Origin: Edolisoma coerulescens
Taxonomy: Eukaryota; Chordata; Aves; Passeriformes; Campephagidae
Length of the DNA stretch: 64,000 nucleotides
Reading direction: 5' to 3'
NCBI GenBank assembly: GCA_013397115.1
Contig: VWZW01007169.1
Location: 1,542,001-1,606,000 of the forward strand
The stretch's first letter is position 1. Each line of letters opens with the position of its first letter. The position numbers were made by a program, and so were the translations under genes. Below, one piece after another: positions 40,401 through 55,400 of the stretch. Under the pieces are notes generated by a model, which saw only the letters and a program-made list of their open reading frames with translations, was not told where the DNA came from and made no database searches.

Positions 40401-43400
40401 TGACCTGAGTAGAAAGAAAGTTAAAAAGTTCATGACATGCAGGGTATGTGAAAGCAATGTGTAGTGTTTAATGTACATTTACATTTGCTGTAAAGCAAAA
40501 CAGACTGTTTCCATTAGAAGAACTAAAGTTTTATGAAACCTATTTTGTTTAAAAAACCAGCAGCAATTATTATAGAAAACCAGATTTTAATACACAGGCT
40601 CTTTGAGAACATAGGTAGGTGTCTCAGGTGGATTTTCCAATGTGTAGTAAGATTGTATAAATTGCTTTGCTGTCATGTCATTGTGAAGTCTGTATCCTCT
40701 GATCCCACATTTGACAACTCTGATGATTTTCTTGAGGCAAAACCCCCAATAATTTGTCTTTTTATTTCCTGTAACAGGTTGTTCTACTCTCCCTTATATT
40801 TGTACTAAGAAAGAGGCTTCAGTTTGCTGTACAGCTCTTTCGAATTGTTGGTAAAACCATTGGCAGAATTCCTTTCCTCCTGTTCCAACCACTCTGGACC
40901 TTTCTGATTCTCATTGTGTTCTGGGTATTTTGGGTTGCTGTACTACTTAGCTTAGGAACTGCAGGTAAGTAAATGCTTTTCATGTTTTTGACTGAATGCT
41001 ATCCGTTTCCTAAGTTCTCTTCTTAAATGTGGGACCTCTTGGTGTTGGTGTACAAAATGTGGGCTAGCATTGCTACATGGCAGAGTTACTTGTTCCCTTA
41101 CTTTATTTCCCACTTGCTGGAGTCTTCTACATTGCCCTTTTGCTTCTGTATGTGGACTTGAGTTTTGTTCTTTCTCATTTATTTGTTAATAGATTGTGGT
41201 AGGTACAGTGTATGTTTGGTGTACTTAAATTAAGAAAGTAACAGGAAGGAGGAGACAGCTTTTAGTGCAATTGTCACAAAATGAGAATGTTCGTCTCCTC
41301 TGACTAAACAATGTTGAATTGTCACAGAGGCAGAACATTGCTTCAGAGCAGTGGTTCAGTGGCAATTGCTATCATTTGGACCAGTGCAACAGTGTTTGGA
41401 TTAATCCAGTGGTTCATGCAGTTGTAGAGGAGGTGCTCTGTGGAAAGTCAAGCACTATGAAAGGTCTGGCAGAACAGATTTTTAGTGTGGAAATTGTATT
41501 ACTGAGGGATATACCACTGTAAGATCTGTCACTGATTGAACCAGGGTCATTTGAATGCTGTCCCTTGGCCCAGCACCATGCCATCCAACTGAAAGAGAGG
41601 TTGTCCTTCTCTGGAACATCACCCAAAGCAATGAAGCTAAACTCTGTGTAGCTTTGGGGATAACTCTCCATGAAAAACGTTATGATTTGGGGGCTGATAT
41701 TTTTTTCATTTTCAATTTCTAGGGCCACTGTTAGGAGCCAATTATTATCCTTTGTGTTGAAGCTGATGTAGAATTGATGTGGACAGAGACCATTGTTTAT
41801 GGGTTTTCTCTTTTCTGAAACCTGGCAGTGATTTCTGTGTGGAAAACCAAATGCAGCCTAATTCTTCAAATGCTGGTGTGTTACCATTTTACTTTGTGTT
41901 TCCGCCATCTCTTGAGACAGTGGCTGCAGCAACTCCTTAGTACAGGCTTACAGGTTCCTGCTAGGCCAGGAAAACCTCCAGCCTTTCCATAGCTGAGCCC
42001 ATCTGGCAAAGCTGGCTGTATTCCCTGCCTCCATGGATCAGGTACCTCACTCCTCTTACACCACAACTGCTTCCATCTCAGTTGTTTCTGGCTCTTTACA
42101 TGAGCCAATTCACTTCTAACACGAGAAGCTGAGTCCATGCTGGCATTGCGAATCACACCCATTGCTTAGGCTGGAGCGGGATCTGTTTCCCTCCAGCTTT
42201 CATTGGCCAGTCGTGCAGACTTGCAAGTCTCTGTTTCTGCTGCCTTTTTCTGAGTAGCCCATGTCTGTCAGGAATAGCTGCTTGAAGCAGCTGATAACCT
42301 GCTTCTCCTGCAAAAGGGTCAGACCTAGCATGGCCAAATGTCTGACCTGCAGTCTCTTTGTGAATGGTTCCTCCTCAGTAAGTAGTCAAGGCGATGCCCT
42401 TTGCTGTAGATGTCATGGCTGTTCCTTCTCCACACTCCTTTGAGTTAGGTTTTCCCAATACAGAAGCAGCATTGTGTGCTGGACACAGCTCTATGCTGTT
42501 AGCTTTTCTGCAAAATCTTTCTGCCATTTATGTATGGATCAGACAGGCAGCAGTAATTCTGAAACTGGCCTTGTGGGATATCTTATCACTGCTTTAGACC
42601 AGACTTTATAGAAAGGAGCATCTCCTGAGCTATCAACCAACTGTTCATTTCATGCACCTGCTTGGATCAGACACAATTTATGATAAACATTAGCTGTAGT
42701 AAATTTAGTAACAAGACAATAAAATTAACTATAACATACAGATTTTCTAAATGTATCATTAACAAGAACTAAGAGAGGAAATATTACATCCTTGATGTTA
42801 AATCAAGCTGACTTAATCTTATATGCACACATAAGGATGTAAAGCTTGCCCTTGTTTTATCTAAGTTTAGAAAATGCCAGCTGAGTCTGTTGTATTCAAA
42901 AGCTTTTGGAAATGCAGCAGTCATTAGAAGAGTAGAAATATTTTAGCTCATGTGACAGAAAAAGCTTGACTATAAGAGCAGGATGGGAAATTATTTGGGT
43001 ATTTTCTGGATGCTTTTACAGACTTTGCAGGAAAATAGTGACTTGCACATTATATCCAGAAGCAAATTCCACATATATTCACAGGGGAGTAAAACCCAGT
43101 GAAAACTGCTTTTGAGAAGCTTTTTATGCTTTTTCCATGTGCCATTCTCCTTCATTGGTTATATTCTCTGTTTCCTGCTAAGCATTTTCATTCAACTTTT
43201 TTTCTTTTTCCTCTGTCTTCTTGGAGAGTAGGATTCAAACAGTTTACGACCTGCTGTTACATTCATAGTGCAGCACACAGCTCCTGACTCAAAGGTATTT
43301 TATGTTTTGTCTTCTCCCTAGCTTAATAGGAATGCTGATGTTTCCAGCGAGTGATGCAAACAGTACAGTACAGAGGGCAGCATAAGCTTGCTGTACAGCA

Positions 43401-46400
43401 GAGTGATGATAAAATTTCAGTTTTAAAAGAATTGATTTTTCTCAGATTTAGCATAAGAAGGGAAGGTTATTTCCAGGCACTTAACTGTCAATATATTGCT
43501 TATATGAGCAACCTAGTAAAGCACAGGTTTTGATGGAGATATTGTGGCAGGATATTTTTAGTGTAGATGTCAGTCCTTATAAGATCTTCCTGTCAGAAGC
43601 ATGTTAATGTTTAGAAGAGTACGTGCATTTGATAAATAACCCAGCTCGCTCCTCCGTTAAAACCTAAGCCTGAACGCAGATGGAAAAATGCCGCTCTGTA
43701 TCCGCTTGTGTCTCCGGGTACGTTCGGCGCTGTGTGTCCCCGGCGGTGTCGGTGGGGGCAGTTTTTGGGGAGCTGTCGGTCCCTCGCTGTCGGTCCCTCG
43801 CTGTCGGTCCCTCGCTGTCGGTCCCTCGCTGTCCCCCCGCGCCCGCTCAGCCGCGGCCGGCCCGGGGCGCGGGGACCCCGCAGCAGCGCCCGCGCCCGCC
43901 AGGGGACGCCGCAGCACGCGGGGAGCGCCTCAGGCCGGCCCGAAACGCCTCCCGGGGAAACTCGGGAAACAAAGGGCGCCGCAGCCTCCCGGCGCTCCGG
44001 GAAAGAGTGGGGGGCTCTTTGATCCAGCCCCCAGGCTGAGGAGAGCTGTCCGGGTGACGGGAGGTCCGTGCCAGCAGGATAGCTGTTTGGATTTCCAGTC
44101 CCTTACTCTACCTCAGATTTGTTTTGTAATTCAAAACTTGGACGATGAACAGTTACCGAGATTTGGTATTGACAATATTCTGTTAGGTTGTGCTTCAAAT
44201 TTCAACCCAAATATGAATCCTCTGAAATGCTGGCTGTTAAAGCAGCTCACCATAAGATAAGCTGGGGGTTGCTGTGCTGTTCTAGGATGACTCGTACTTA
44301 CACATCCTGTAACGATAAATGCATACAGTACTGTATGTTTAATAATGCACCGACAGGACACCTTTGTATTATTTATTAGTTTTCTACAGTTGTCCTGTAA
44401 GTGGAAGACATTTCTTTTTATTTTGAAGTCTGAGGACTTTTTGGACCACTTGAGAGTACTTTTCTGAAGATCTCCAAAGATATGCTTTCTCTTACAGAGC
44501 AATTTGTTTTCTTCATTGACAAATAGTTACCTATCTAGGATTCATCTTGAAAAATACAGGTGGTGATTTTCTCGAGTTTGACACTTTGACGTTTTCTTCT
44601 CACGAATATATTTTCTGGGGCTGTGCAGGCTGTATTTTAAATGCAAATATACCAAGAAAGCAGAGAAAATGAAATGTTTACAAAGACACTAGTCTTTTGT
44701 CTAACACAGAGAGATGGTTAAATGAAATTGGCTTGCTGCTGTGCTGCACCTGCTCTTAACATTTTCCTTGAATCTGCACTAGTTATATAATATTTATGGT
44801 GTCTCTGCATCGTAACAGTTCTGGAGCACTTGATCCTCGCTTCAGCTGTGGTGCACCTGATCATTATGCGACCATGCAGGCACCTTATTTACATCTCCTC
44901 CAAAAGTTAGTGTTACTGTGAGAAAAAACTTAACTTCTTGGGAGCTATAGAAAGCTATAGCCTGCACTTGAAAGGTACTTATGCACATGACTAATTTGAA
45001 ACACATGGATAATCCTATTAAAATCAGTGGGACTACTTAGGCATTTTAAGGTAGGCACCTGCCTAAGTACCTTGGTAATTCAGAATCTGTAAGAGCAGGA
45101 GAGACTGAGTGAATTCTAGACCTAGAAAACTAGGAGAAATGCCAAGACTTCATGAGACTTTAGGTAGCACAAGCAGTGGCACCAGTTAGAACCATTAGCT
45201 GGCTAAGAATGGAATTCAGCTGTTCTTTGGAAAAGCTGATATATCTTAGGGTTATTGAGTTTTATTGTTCGCTAATTTGTGGGTATTTCACTGCAGAACT
45301 GAAGTGGCCATGTGGCACAACAGAGCATATCTTTCAACTTTCCAGCATGCAGGACCTGTGAGGTCCACATGGTGTAAATACTGTGCATGTAGGATGAGAA
45401 GGTGGTGTGATTTTTTTGTGTAATGAAGGTGCATCCTACAGGCAAGTGAGCAGCAGAGCTGCCACATAAAGCAGTGCAGCAGCAAAATGAGCAATAAAAC
45501 TATCTTTCCTGCAGGGGCCTTGACATTCCAATTACAATCAGGTAGCTTAGCTGTAAATACTTTACATGAAAAAACACTAAAAAAGGTAACACAACAAATT
45601 CTGTTGCAGGAAGCACTAAGATTCAGTGTATGATTCCAGAACCTTTCCTCACTTAGCAGTGGGAGGGGCACAACATATTTTCATGTTAACAGGAACTGAT
45701 AAACAGGCTCTCAGTATTTTCTTGTCAGTGGCTCTTTGTTTGTGATAAGGAAATTGCTGGACTAGACTTCCCAGGAATTTTTGTCTCTTACAACAGCCTG
45801 TTGCTGTAGGCATCAGCAAAACCTCGCAGCAGCAGCAATTGCTGGGTAAGGACATCTGACCTAAGCCTGGAAGTCCCAGAATGTAGCTGAGGGTTCTGCA
45901 TTCACCCACCGCTGCCTGGTGCCTCATTGTACTGCTGTGCTGGCTGCCAGAGCAGCCCTGGGCTGCGAGTCCCACAGGCAAATTCTCCTGGGTTCTGCTG
46001 CAAACACTTGTGCCTGTTCACATTGCTAACATCACTTCTTTTGAAGTATTGGCAGCAGATCAGCATTTGTACTGATCAAAGGCTTCCAGATTTGGTAATT
46101 CAGATGTAGGGACTTCAGTTCTTTACTGACTTGTTAATGTTATCACTGAGAGTGTATGGTACACTGGAAAGATTCGTGATTGTGTAGTTAGAGAAAAATA
46201 TTCTGCTGACAGATTAAACTGTATTTCAGGGCTTCGTTGAAAAAGTTTAGTTTGTATGAACAGATAGATCACAGTACAGTGATGAGGAAAATGGCATATA
46301 CTTTTCTCAACAGGATATCTAGGATAGCTTTAAAGTTTATCTGGGCTACTGATACAGAAAAATAGTATTGCATGTAGTTCTGTTGACAAAATCATGCATG

Positions 46401-49400
46401 TCTGGTGGGCCCAGAAGACAGGGAATCAGACACAGATGTTTACATTGATAAAGAGATTTTTGTGAAGTAACGAAACAGTTTACCATACCTGACCAGCAAA
46501 GTGATCAAAGGTGAACTCACAGGTGGCTCTGCCTGATTTCTGTGCAGCTGAGCACAGCACTGTGCACATGTACAAGTATAGGTTGTCCAGGAAAGACAAA
46601 GCCATTACTGTTGTTACTGCGGGTGGTTATTTCATTAGGCTGGTAAAAAGAAAACAGAATTAGCTTGCCATATGTACATTTATCAGTCTTCATGACAACA
46701 CTACAGAAACAAAGCCTGAAAAGGCCTATTTTGGAAAAAGAAATGTGCAGGTGGATTGTATGGTGGAAAATGTGCTTAATTCTGCTACCAAATGGCATAA
46801 TGTCTTTGCATGAAAATGGAGAGGTAGGACACCTTGTATCTCATCGACATATTGTTTGCTTAAGTTCCCTCAGCAAGGGCTGTAGGCTATGGATAATGAA
46901 TGTATTTGGCTAGTTGTGTGTGCTGCAGGAAAAGGCAGTCTAGAGCTTCTGGAAGAAATATGGGAAATGAAAAATCTCTTGAATTCAGAATTATATAGTG
47001 CCTCACTTGTTTTAATGACTTAAGTAAATGATTATATCCTCAAAAACTCCCCTTAAAAAACCCACACTTCTGCAAACGTAAAACCAGGGAGGCACTGGAT
47101 GGGGAGGAACGATGGAGAGTTTGTGAGAAGAGATCTGAGTAGCAGATTTTTCAAACAATCAAATATCTTGCACTTCAGACTTAAAATACATTTGAGTATA
47201 TTGGAAGCACAACAGTATTTCTGTGAATGACCAACTCTACAGCACTGGAGAGAGCTTGCCTGTTCCACCAATATTGTTAACCTCTGGGAAAAGAAAATAT
47301 CTAGAACATACGTCTGTATTTATGCACCCGTGTAACATTTTTGTATCCTTCAAAGCACTTTAAAATAATGTCGCAGTGTTAATATGGGGTAGATGAATAT
47401 TTTTCTTAATTTACAGACAAATAGCCCTCGGTTCTGAAAACTTAAGAAAAGCTTGTCTAAAGCTTATGGTATTGCTGAAACAAATCTTTACTGTTTCTAC
47501 TTTTAGTTAGTCTTGAATAAGAAGTCTGCGGCTATAGAAAAACAGGCCAGAAAGGAACCATTTCCTAGATAGCTTTGTATATGTGGTAGTTCTGAACTTG
47601 AAGGTGGTGTGTTGTCCTGGAGGAGAACACAGAGTCATAGAATCATTTGGGTGGGAAAAAACCTTTAGGATCATCAAGTCCAGCTGTAAACCTAACACTG
47701 CCAAGTCCACCAAATGAATACATGTAGTATTAAAGCTTAAGTTTTATTGCTGTTCTAGCAGGAATAGCCAATTCTGTCTCACTTTGTTATTTCTTTCATG
47801 GAGTTGGAATAAGAAACTACTCACCTCCAGAGATTGTTTTATTTGGTGAACATGTTTCTCTTTAAGGTTAATAGACCTAAGGCTTGGTAAAAAAAAAAAA
47901 ATAGCATGTTAGGAACCTAGAGACCTTTTACTAGGATCAGATGGTCCTAATGGCATTATCCCTTGACTAGCCTTCAGAGTCAAGTGCCATAAATAGGATT
48001 GCACAAAGAAAGGTCTGATTGTTTAGGAATCTGAATTGCCCCCACCTTTTGTGAAAAGCCATCTATGAATACGGAATAAATTCTTTGTGAGTAACAGAAG
48101 TGGAAGGAATGTCTTTAGCTTGAATAACTTAATTTGTCCATGCTCCTGGATACAGCAGTAACTGGTGCACATACTACCATACAGATGTCTACTTTTTTTT
48201 TCCCCCAGAGAGCCTACATTTATGTGCCTGTATTTTGCACAAAGATTGCAAAGTATAGAGAACAGAAAACTAATGGCCATAGTTCTGATTTGTAATAGCA
48301 ATTAAAATATTTGTTTTGTTGTAACAGTATGTTATGTATCCTTAATATTTTTCTGCAGTCTTTCTCTTCTGCTTCTTACAAAGAAACCCCTAAAGCATTT
48401 CACAACTATGAATTTATTTCAAATTTGAATAATGAAAATTAAGATTTCATTTACTTCTGAACAACTTGATTACTCAAGTCTTGAGTAATGTCTTCTCAGA
48501 AATCTTTACTAATATGTAGCTTTCCTCTTTATTGGTAGCTGTGTCTCAGTCCCAGTTTAAACACAATGTTTTGCTTTTCATGAGATTTTATTTTTCAAAA
48601 TTCAATTTGAATTACAAAATGTTGTTTCTCTAACTTTGTTAGAATGGACAGAATTAAATAGCATTGAATTTATTTTTTTTGTAACTTCACTGAAGAGAAG
48701 TTAAGAGAATGTGCACAGAAGCACTTATGTGTACTTCTTTGTCCGCGTCCCCCCTTCCCCTTTCCCCCCTTGTCTGGCATGTTATAATAATTCAGTGGTG
48801 TAATCCCAACTTCAGGTACTGCACAGTCCACTTCAGGAGGACAAGTAGAATACAGAGCTCTGTCTGGAATTTGCTACATGGCATGGTATCATTTCGTTGG
48901 CCTTATCTGGACTAGTGAATTCATTCTTGCCTGTCAGCAAATGGTGATTGCTGGGGCAGTGGTTACTTGTTATTTCAACAGGTGAGTGCAGAATTGCCCC
49001 TTGATAGTTTGGGGGATTTTCCAGAATTTATTTTCAATCTTTTTCTAGGAAAAATAGTCTCAATTGTACCACAATTTATGTCAATATCTGGAATCCAATT
49101 TACTATAAAATAATGTTGCTTGTTGCAAGATCTTGGGTAAGAATTTACAATGTGCGTGATATTAATGTGGCTCACCCCTATTGCTGGAGATGCTGGGCCA
49201 CACTAAGCTTTGATACAAGCTGTTAGAGCTCTGTTGACTCTGGGGGAATTTTACCATTCAGAAGGCGTAGGCTGCATTTGACCCTTTTCCAGGAGACTGC
49301 GTTAGCTCCAAATGAGAAACAATATCTTGTTCCTTGGTAATTTCATGTATTCGTGGGCAGTTTGACCTCTTTGAAGGTGTTCATCCCTGCTCTGGGTTTC

Positions 49401-52400
49401 CATGTGTTCTGCCTGCATAACTGCCTGGTCTAATACTTTTTTTTTTTTCATTCTGTGCAGATATTTTCAGTTAACTATAAATGCTTTAAGACTGTTAAAT
49501 ATTTAGACATGTGCAAACAAACTTCTTTGAATTTTATATGCCCAGAAATGTAACTGTGGAGGAAATGAGGAAAAGTAAAATGAAATTAAATTTGGTTTAT
49601 AGACTCTTCGCAGGGGAAGATTTAAATCTCACAACATGTTTTTGCGTTTTTTGACAATGAAGATAATGAAGCATTTTCCTGATAACATTTTTCCTCATAA
49701 GTATTTTGTCAGCTCTCTCATCCTCAGTCCTCTGTTCTTCTATGCCCAGTGATGACATTTTCTGATCTGTGAAAAACTCAGGCATTTTAAGGCATTTCTT
49801 CATTTTGTATTAGAGGAATATTGTGATAACCTCAATTTGTCGAAAAATTAACACTTGAGGAAGGTGATGTGAGATTGAGGTGAGGAGTCTGGCCAGAGAG
49901 AGCCTGGGGCCCTCAGAGCACTGGTGGCAGCTGCCCACGGTCATATGGCTTGGGCAGCTGGGAAGGATGTCTTCGGATCCTCCCAAACTTAGGAAGCAGG
50001 TTTCTGTCGATGGTCTCCAGAAGGTATCCTTGGGTGTTTCAGTCACTGTTCAAGAGGCTGTTGCTGGAAGGTCTCCAAATGGTGTGTTCCCCACTGCCCA
50101 GCAGAGACAGCAGCGCAGCTCTGCTTGCAGGACTGGCTCCATAAGGGTTTCCTGCAGCAGCCGACCGAGCTGTGCTGCTCCAGCCAAAGCAGCAAGGCTG
50201 GAAGATCTAGGAATAGCCAATGCCCACTCCTGCTTTAAGCAATGTTTTGTCATCCCATCCAAAAAGCCAGGGCGGGGTAAGGTTTAACACGTGTATCAGG
50301 AGCCTGTCCCTGACAGGGTTCTTTACACAACCAACAGCTGCGCCACTGAACTGGTGCTTAGGTAAGAGCAATTAAAACCTAACATGTCGCTTTTTTAAAG
50401 GTTAAAATCTTTTTGAAAGAGTGACATAGTCTCACCCTTCTATTTTACGTGCCGTAATAGGACCTGAAAGGGGAGGAGCTCTCATATCTGATGTCATCTC
50501 CTTTTTTCCTGCTGGAGCTCTGGAACTCACATGGCTGTGCTGCTGTGGATAGTGAGCTGCTCTTCTCTTGTAAGCACCTTGATGTACCTCAGCTTTAGCA
50601 GCTGCGTGCTGAGGCACTAGAGGTTCATTTAAATTGGCTTGAGAAAGCACAGGAAAGTAAAGTAGTTCTGCTGAGTTCCTGGGAAGCAAAGTAATTTTGC
50701 TGAGTTCCTGGGCTGTGTGCTGCAGTGCACTTTGGTGCAATACACCACATAAATCCCCAAGGCAAAGGCACTGTCCATATCTTGTTCATGCACAGCAGGG
50801 AAGCACCTGTAGAAACTGCTGTGATGACATTTACTGCTCTGTTAGGGGCTTCCGCTTTCCAGCTATTTTTTACTGCTGCAGGAACTGGCTGCCAAGTACA
50901 GAAGGTTCCTGCTCCCAATTGTATTGGTACCATTTTGTACAACTACCATCAAGCTCTCCTCTTGCTTGCCAGGTGACCTGTACTGTGTTGAGAGAGTTGT
51001 GTTTGCAAGGGGAAATGCAACTTTTCTGTGGTGGTAATCCCTTGTCCTGGCCTTTAGGCTGTCAGCACAGATCCACAGAGATGCAGAGCAGTGCGGGAAT
51101 GGTGAGAGGGTGGTTAGCTGCAGGAGCAGTCACACCAGCAAGGGCAAGGGTTATCTCAAGCTGTTCCAGCAATTCTGAGCTTGTCTGCTGTATGTTTTTA
51201 ATGTATTCCCTGGGGCAGCATCATAAGGCATGTCACAAGAGTTTGTTTATGGGATCTTACAGACAGGCTTTCTTGGCCTGTAAGTGCTCCAAGGAAATGG
51301 CACAGCCTTTCCATGTAGAAATCTCCTTCCACAGCACACTTAGCAATGCACTGCATGGACAATAACCACAGCTGAGTTGCAAATGGGGTGGCCAGGGGGT
51401 CATTTTACCTGGATTAGCGTTACAGGTTACGTATATTTAGCCTGTAATACCACGACTGAAAATGGATTTTGCTTTCTTTTATTTTAGATGAAACATGAAT
51501 ATACAAAAGATTTTATTAATTTAATAAAAATAATTTTTTTTGCTTAATGATTACATTTTACAGCTTATGAAAAGGGCTCAGTCTTTCAAAAAACCTTCTT
51601 TGTTACAATTGCTGTTTACAATTGTAGAGGTTTATTCTCACTTTGATGTGCTTAGGTGTTATGTATGTATTTACCTTTGCAGGGAGATGAGCCTTTCCCC
51701 CTCTCTGGCAGTAAAGGAAGGTGATATGGTAACTTGATCCATGTCACAGGCATCACTATCCTGTCCATGTCTGAGCTTCTTTAGTAACTCCAGTGCACAT
51801 ATGTCAGTGCATGGGCTTGAAATTAAGGATTGGGGTTATCTACCTGACTAAGGTGTTCAGTACCACAACTTCCAAGAGAAGTGAAATACATCTCTCCCAG
51901 TATGTCAAAAATGAAGGTTTATGGATGTGCGCCAAAGTCACTGAGAGATGAACTGGAACGCACTTTTAAAGGCTTCCTCTTCAAATATATCTGCAATATT
52001 TATGGACATCCTTTGCCCTACTTACATACTTGACCTAAAAGAGCCACCAGCATCTATGTAGTCAGACCTGTCCCATGTGGCTTTGAGATCAGGTAAAAGG
52101 GAGGTTGGAAGTACAGTCTGTGTGGTCTCTGTTAGTCTCATAATGTCTGTTTTATTACAAATCCTGTTATTTATCATGTTTGTTTAAAAATTGAGATTCA
52201 TATTTACTTGAGGAATAGAAGATTCATTCCTTAACACTTCTAAAGTATTTTATACTAAAGTTATTTCTAGATAGTCTTTGAAATTGGTGAGGCATGAGTG
52301 AAGAAAACTGTAAGCATAGCTCTTAAGAGGGCAGGATTTTAAAGAAATGAAGAAATACACTTTTCCCCCATTCAAGAGTCTATGTCTGTTGGGTATGTCA

Positions 52401-55400
52401 AGATTACATTTTTTTTTCTTCTCACAAAAAATGTTTTTAAAATAAAATCCAAGATGCATGTGTGGTCATTTGAATCGAGGAACTTAGTGTTAAAAAAGAT
52501 ATTGAGTGTCACAGAGCTCACAAGTAAATGAGGGCAATTGACAGTACTGAAGAAATAAAATTATTAAAAGATAAAGTGGTATTGAGTACAGATCCACAGG
52601 ATTTTGGAATAGTAGTGTTTTATGTAAATCAAACAATCTCATGATAACATTAAATAGAAATATCAAAGAGGAAAGAGCTGTGGCTCTACTCAATCTTATA
52701 ACCAACTAGGCAGATTCCCATTTTTCCCTGATACCTTGTGCACGTGCAGTGGAGTTCACATGCACAGAATCCACTGCATAATGATTGTATGCTTGTGCTA
52801 AATTCACATCAGGATTGCAGCCATATAATGTACAAAGGTGGGTGAAACTTCAGCCTTGAGAGTGATGGGAGTAGGTGGATGATTGAGCCAATCTTGAGCT
52901 TGTTTACAGTGACAACCATTACCCGTTGCTGTGTTTAGCCTCTTTCCCGTGTTTCCTACTCTGAACCAGAATTACAAGGAAAATCTGTTCTTTTTCTAAT
53001 CTGTTTGGAGGCAAAGCAAAATCCTTGTCAGACTCTGTTCCTGTGGTAATTCCTTTGCTAGGAAAAGAAGGTGTGGAAAAACATCCAAATGTGTAAAAAA
53101 TTATCTAAACTAAGCTTCAAATTTTGACATTACTGCTCATTATTTAGTCATGTTAAAAATATCAAAACCCTTCTTCATTTTTCTCTTCAGTAACAAGTAC
53201 ATTATTAACACAGGAATAAACTTTCTTCTTTCTGTGTTTCTTATCACTAGTTAACATTTAACTTGCAGAAACTTAATAATTTATTTTCTGAGATCAAACT
53301 GACACTATCATATGTAAGGTAGTGTATGGGAGAGAATAAAACAATGGCTCAATATGAATAGAATAATTCATTCACATTGTGATGCATGTGTTTCTAACAC
53401 AGAAACCTGATGACTTTAAAAAAAACCCCAAACTGCCTTATTCAGTATAAAATTCCACTGTCCCCAGAGCTGTTCTCCTGGTTTTAAGACAAAAATAATA
53501 AATGTAGCAACTGCTTTGCTGGAATTTCCTATTTCAAATAATGTGGTATATTCACATATTTAAATACAACTTCTCCACTGCAAAGTTTTTGTGTTTTGGA
53601 TGAGCTGCAGTGATACCTTCAGGGTTCTTGCAGAACTGTAATCCCTCTCTTGAACAGTGTGTGTACAATTTAAATCCTTGCTGAAGTGAGGCTTTAATAA
53701 AAATATATTTTTAGAGCTTCTTAGCCCAAACCAGTCACTCTCTTATTGGTGCCTCTTTATTTTTTAATTTCTTGTGAAAACTACTGATTTTTCAAGATAA
53801 CAGAGGTCTTGAAGAAATCACTTCTGCAAACAGGGCTTCTTATTTGTGATATTACATCTGATCTTTACTTAGCTACTTAGTCAAACAGCTGCTGGTTCTG
53901 TTGCCAAACTAAATTTTTCAGGGTTGGGCCAGTTGCTTAAGAGTTACTTTATAGAAGGTCTAATTATGACTGTTGATCAGTATAGGGTTTTTTAATCCTA
54001 TGAAACATTTTTAAAGGTACTTAGAGTGTTAATTTAGTTGATTTTTTTTTTACAGCATTTGACAAGCAATGAGGGAGTGTCTTTAAGTTGATTTCCTTAG
54101 GTTTATATAAATTCTTGAGAGCTGTGTCATGCTACTATCTGTAAATGACTGACATTAAACTGACCTTTATAAAGGAAGCAAAAAAATAAAGCTTGTATTT
54201 AGGCCATTTTTTTTGTCTTTGCTTTTTATTTGGGCAGAGACATTATTTCTCCAAAACAATACAGGTAAGTGTGCACTAGAACTACAAGTTTTTTAGTTCA
54301 TATTATAATTCTAAACATATAGTAAGATATTCCTTTTTTGCTGTATTCCATTTTAAAAGAAAGTCTGTTCTGTGAAAAAAAAATTATTAATCATTTTAAC
54401 AAAATTTAAAACCAAATTTGGCCAAATTACAACTATAAAAGTAGCTAGTAGCTCTCAGTTTTACATGTGAGAACTTGCTATTTTATTTTCTGGTTTTAAT
54501 TTTACCACTAAAGAAGAAATAGTGGATTCATTCCCTCAGACTAAAATCTTGCAGAACCAAGAGTGAAATAAAAGATTGCAGAGAATAAAAGAAGTGACAG
54601 GAACTGGAGAGATGTGTTCAAGGAGTATTCTCAGATATTGTTCACTTCTCCTATTTTCCATCGTAGTTTTTTTCCTAGGTATTTTTCCATTCCAGAAAAC
54701 AGTAATTGCTTAAGAATTAAACGAATCCAGGAGTTATAAATTTGGCTGCTTTTCTTGGGACTAAGGAACATTGAGATGAAGGCAGTAGAAAAACTGGAGT
54801 GTAGTTCAAGTAGGAAAGGAGATAACAATTTAATTCTTAAAATTTCCAAATACTGAAAAGACACAATGCTTATCTTCCTAAATAAGTTTCTAAACCATTT
54901 TTAAATTGTTTGGTTTTCTTTCTAGAAATAAAAATAACCCACCGCCTCACCCAGTCCTGTCTTCCATATCAGTTCTTTTTTGCTACCACCTAGGAACTGC
55001 TGTAAAAGGCTCATTTCTAATCACAATACTGAGAATACCAAGGATTGTTCTCTTGTACCTTTACAATATCCTAAACCAAAAGGTAGGTACATACTTCTGT
55101 AACACTATGAAAACAGTAATTTAAAGATGAGATCATGGGGCAAAAAAGTGAAAAATATATTTCTTGCTTAAAAATAGATGATATTACATGGATTCTATAT
55201 TTTATCATGTTTTCTTCATTAGGAAAGCTTTTTTTCTCTCAACTCAGGTATCAATGCCTCCTTTTTATTCTCAACTCAGATATTTTTAAAAGCAGAAAAT
55301 ACCAATATTAAACCCATCTTTATTTAGTGTTTATATATAAAGGTTTTTATGAAGGATAAAGAGAAAAATTGGCAGACTGCTCTATTAAAAATTTTTGCAT

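Larger units (their letters stand above)
40965..48815 (+). other. SLC44A3: SLC44A3 intron 9, longest intron
   Basis: Intron of 7851 bases, GTAAGT...TCAG. It carries the intragenic CpG island, the ancient repeat near 45.0 kb, a CR1 fragment near 47.65 kb and a perfect palindrome at 48469-48489. Open frames of about 100-127 codons on both strands (for example 45288-45671, minus) show no recognised similarity. Confidence 0.85.

Noticed and set aside
43688..44260. 190-codon plus-strand open frame as a novel protein
   Set aside because: It includes the 14-bp minisatellite read in shifting frames and GC-rich DNA where stops are rare; no family similarity was seen. Retained only as part of the CpG island observation.
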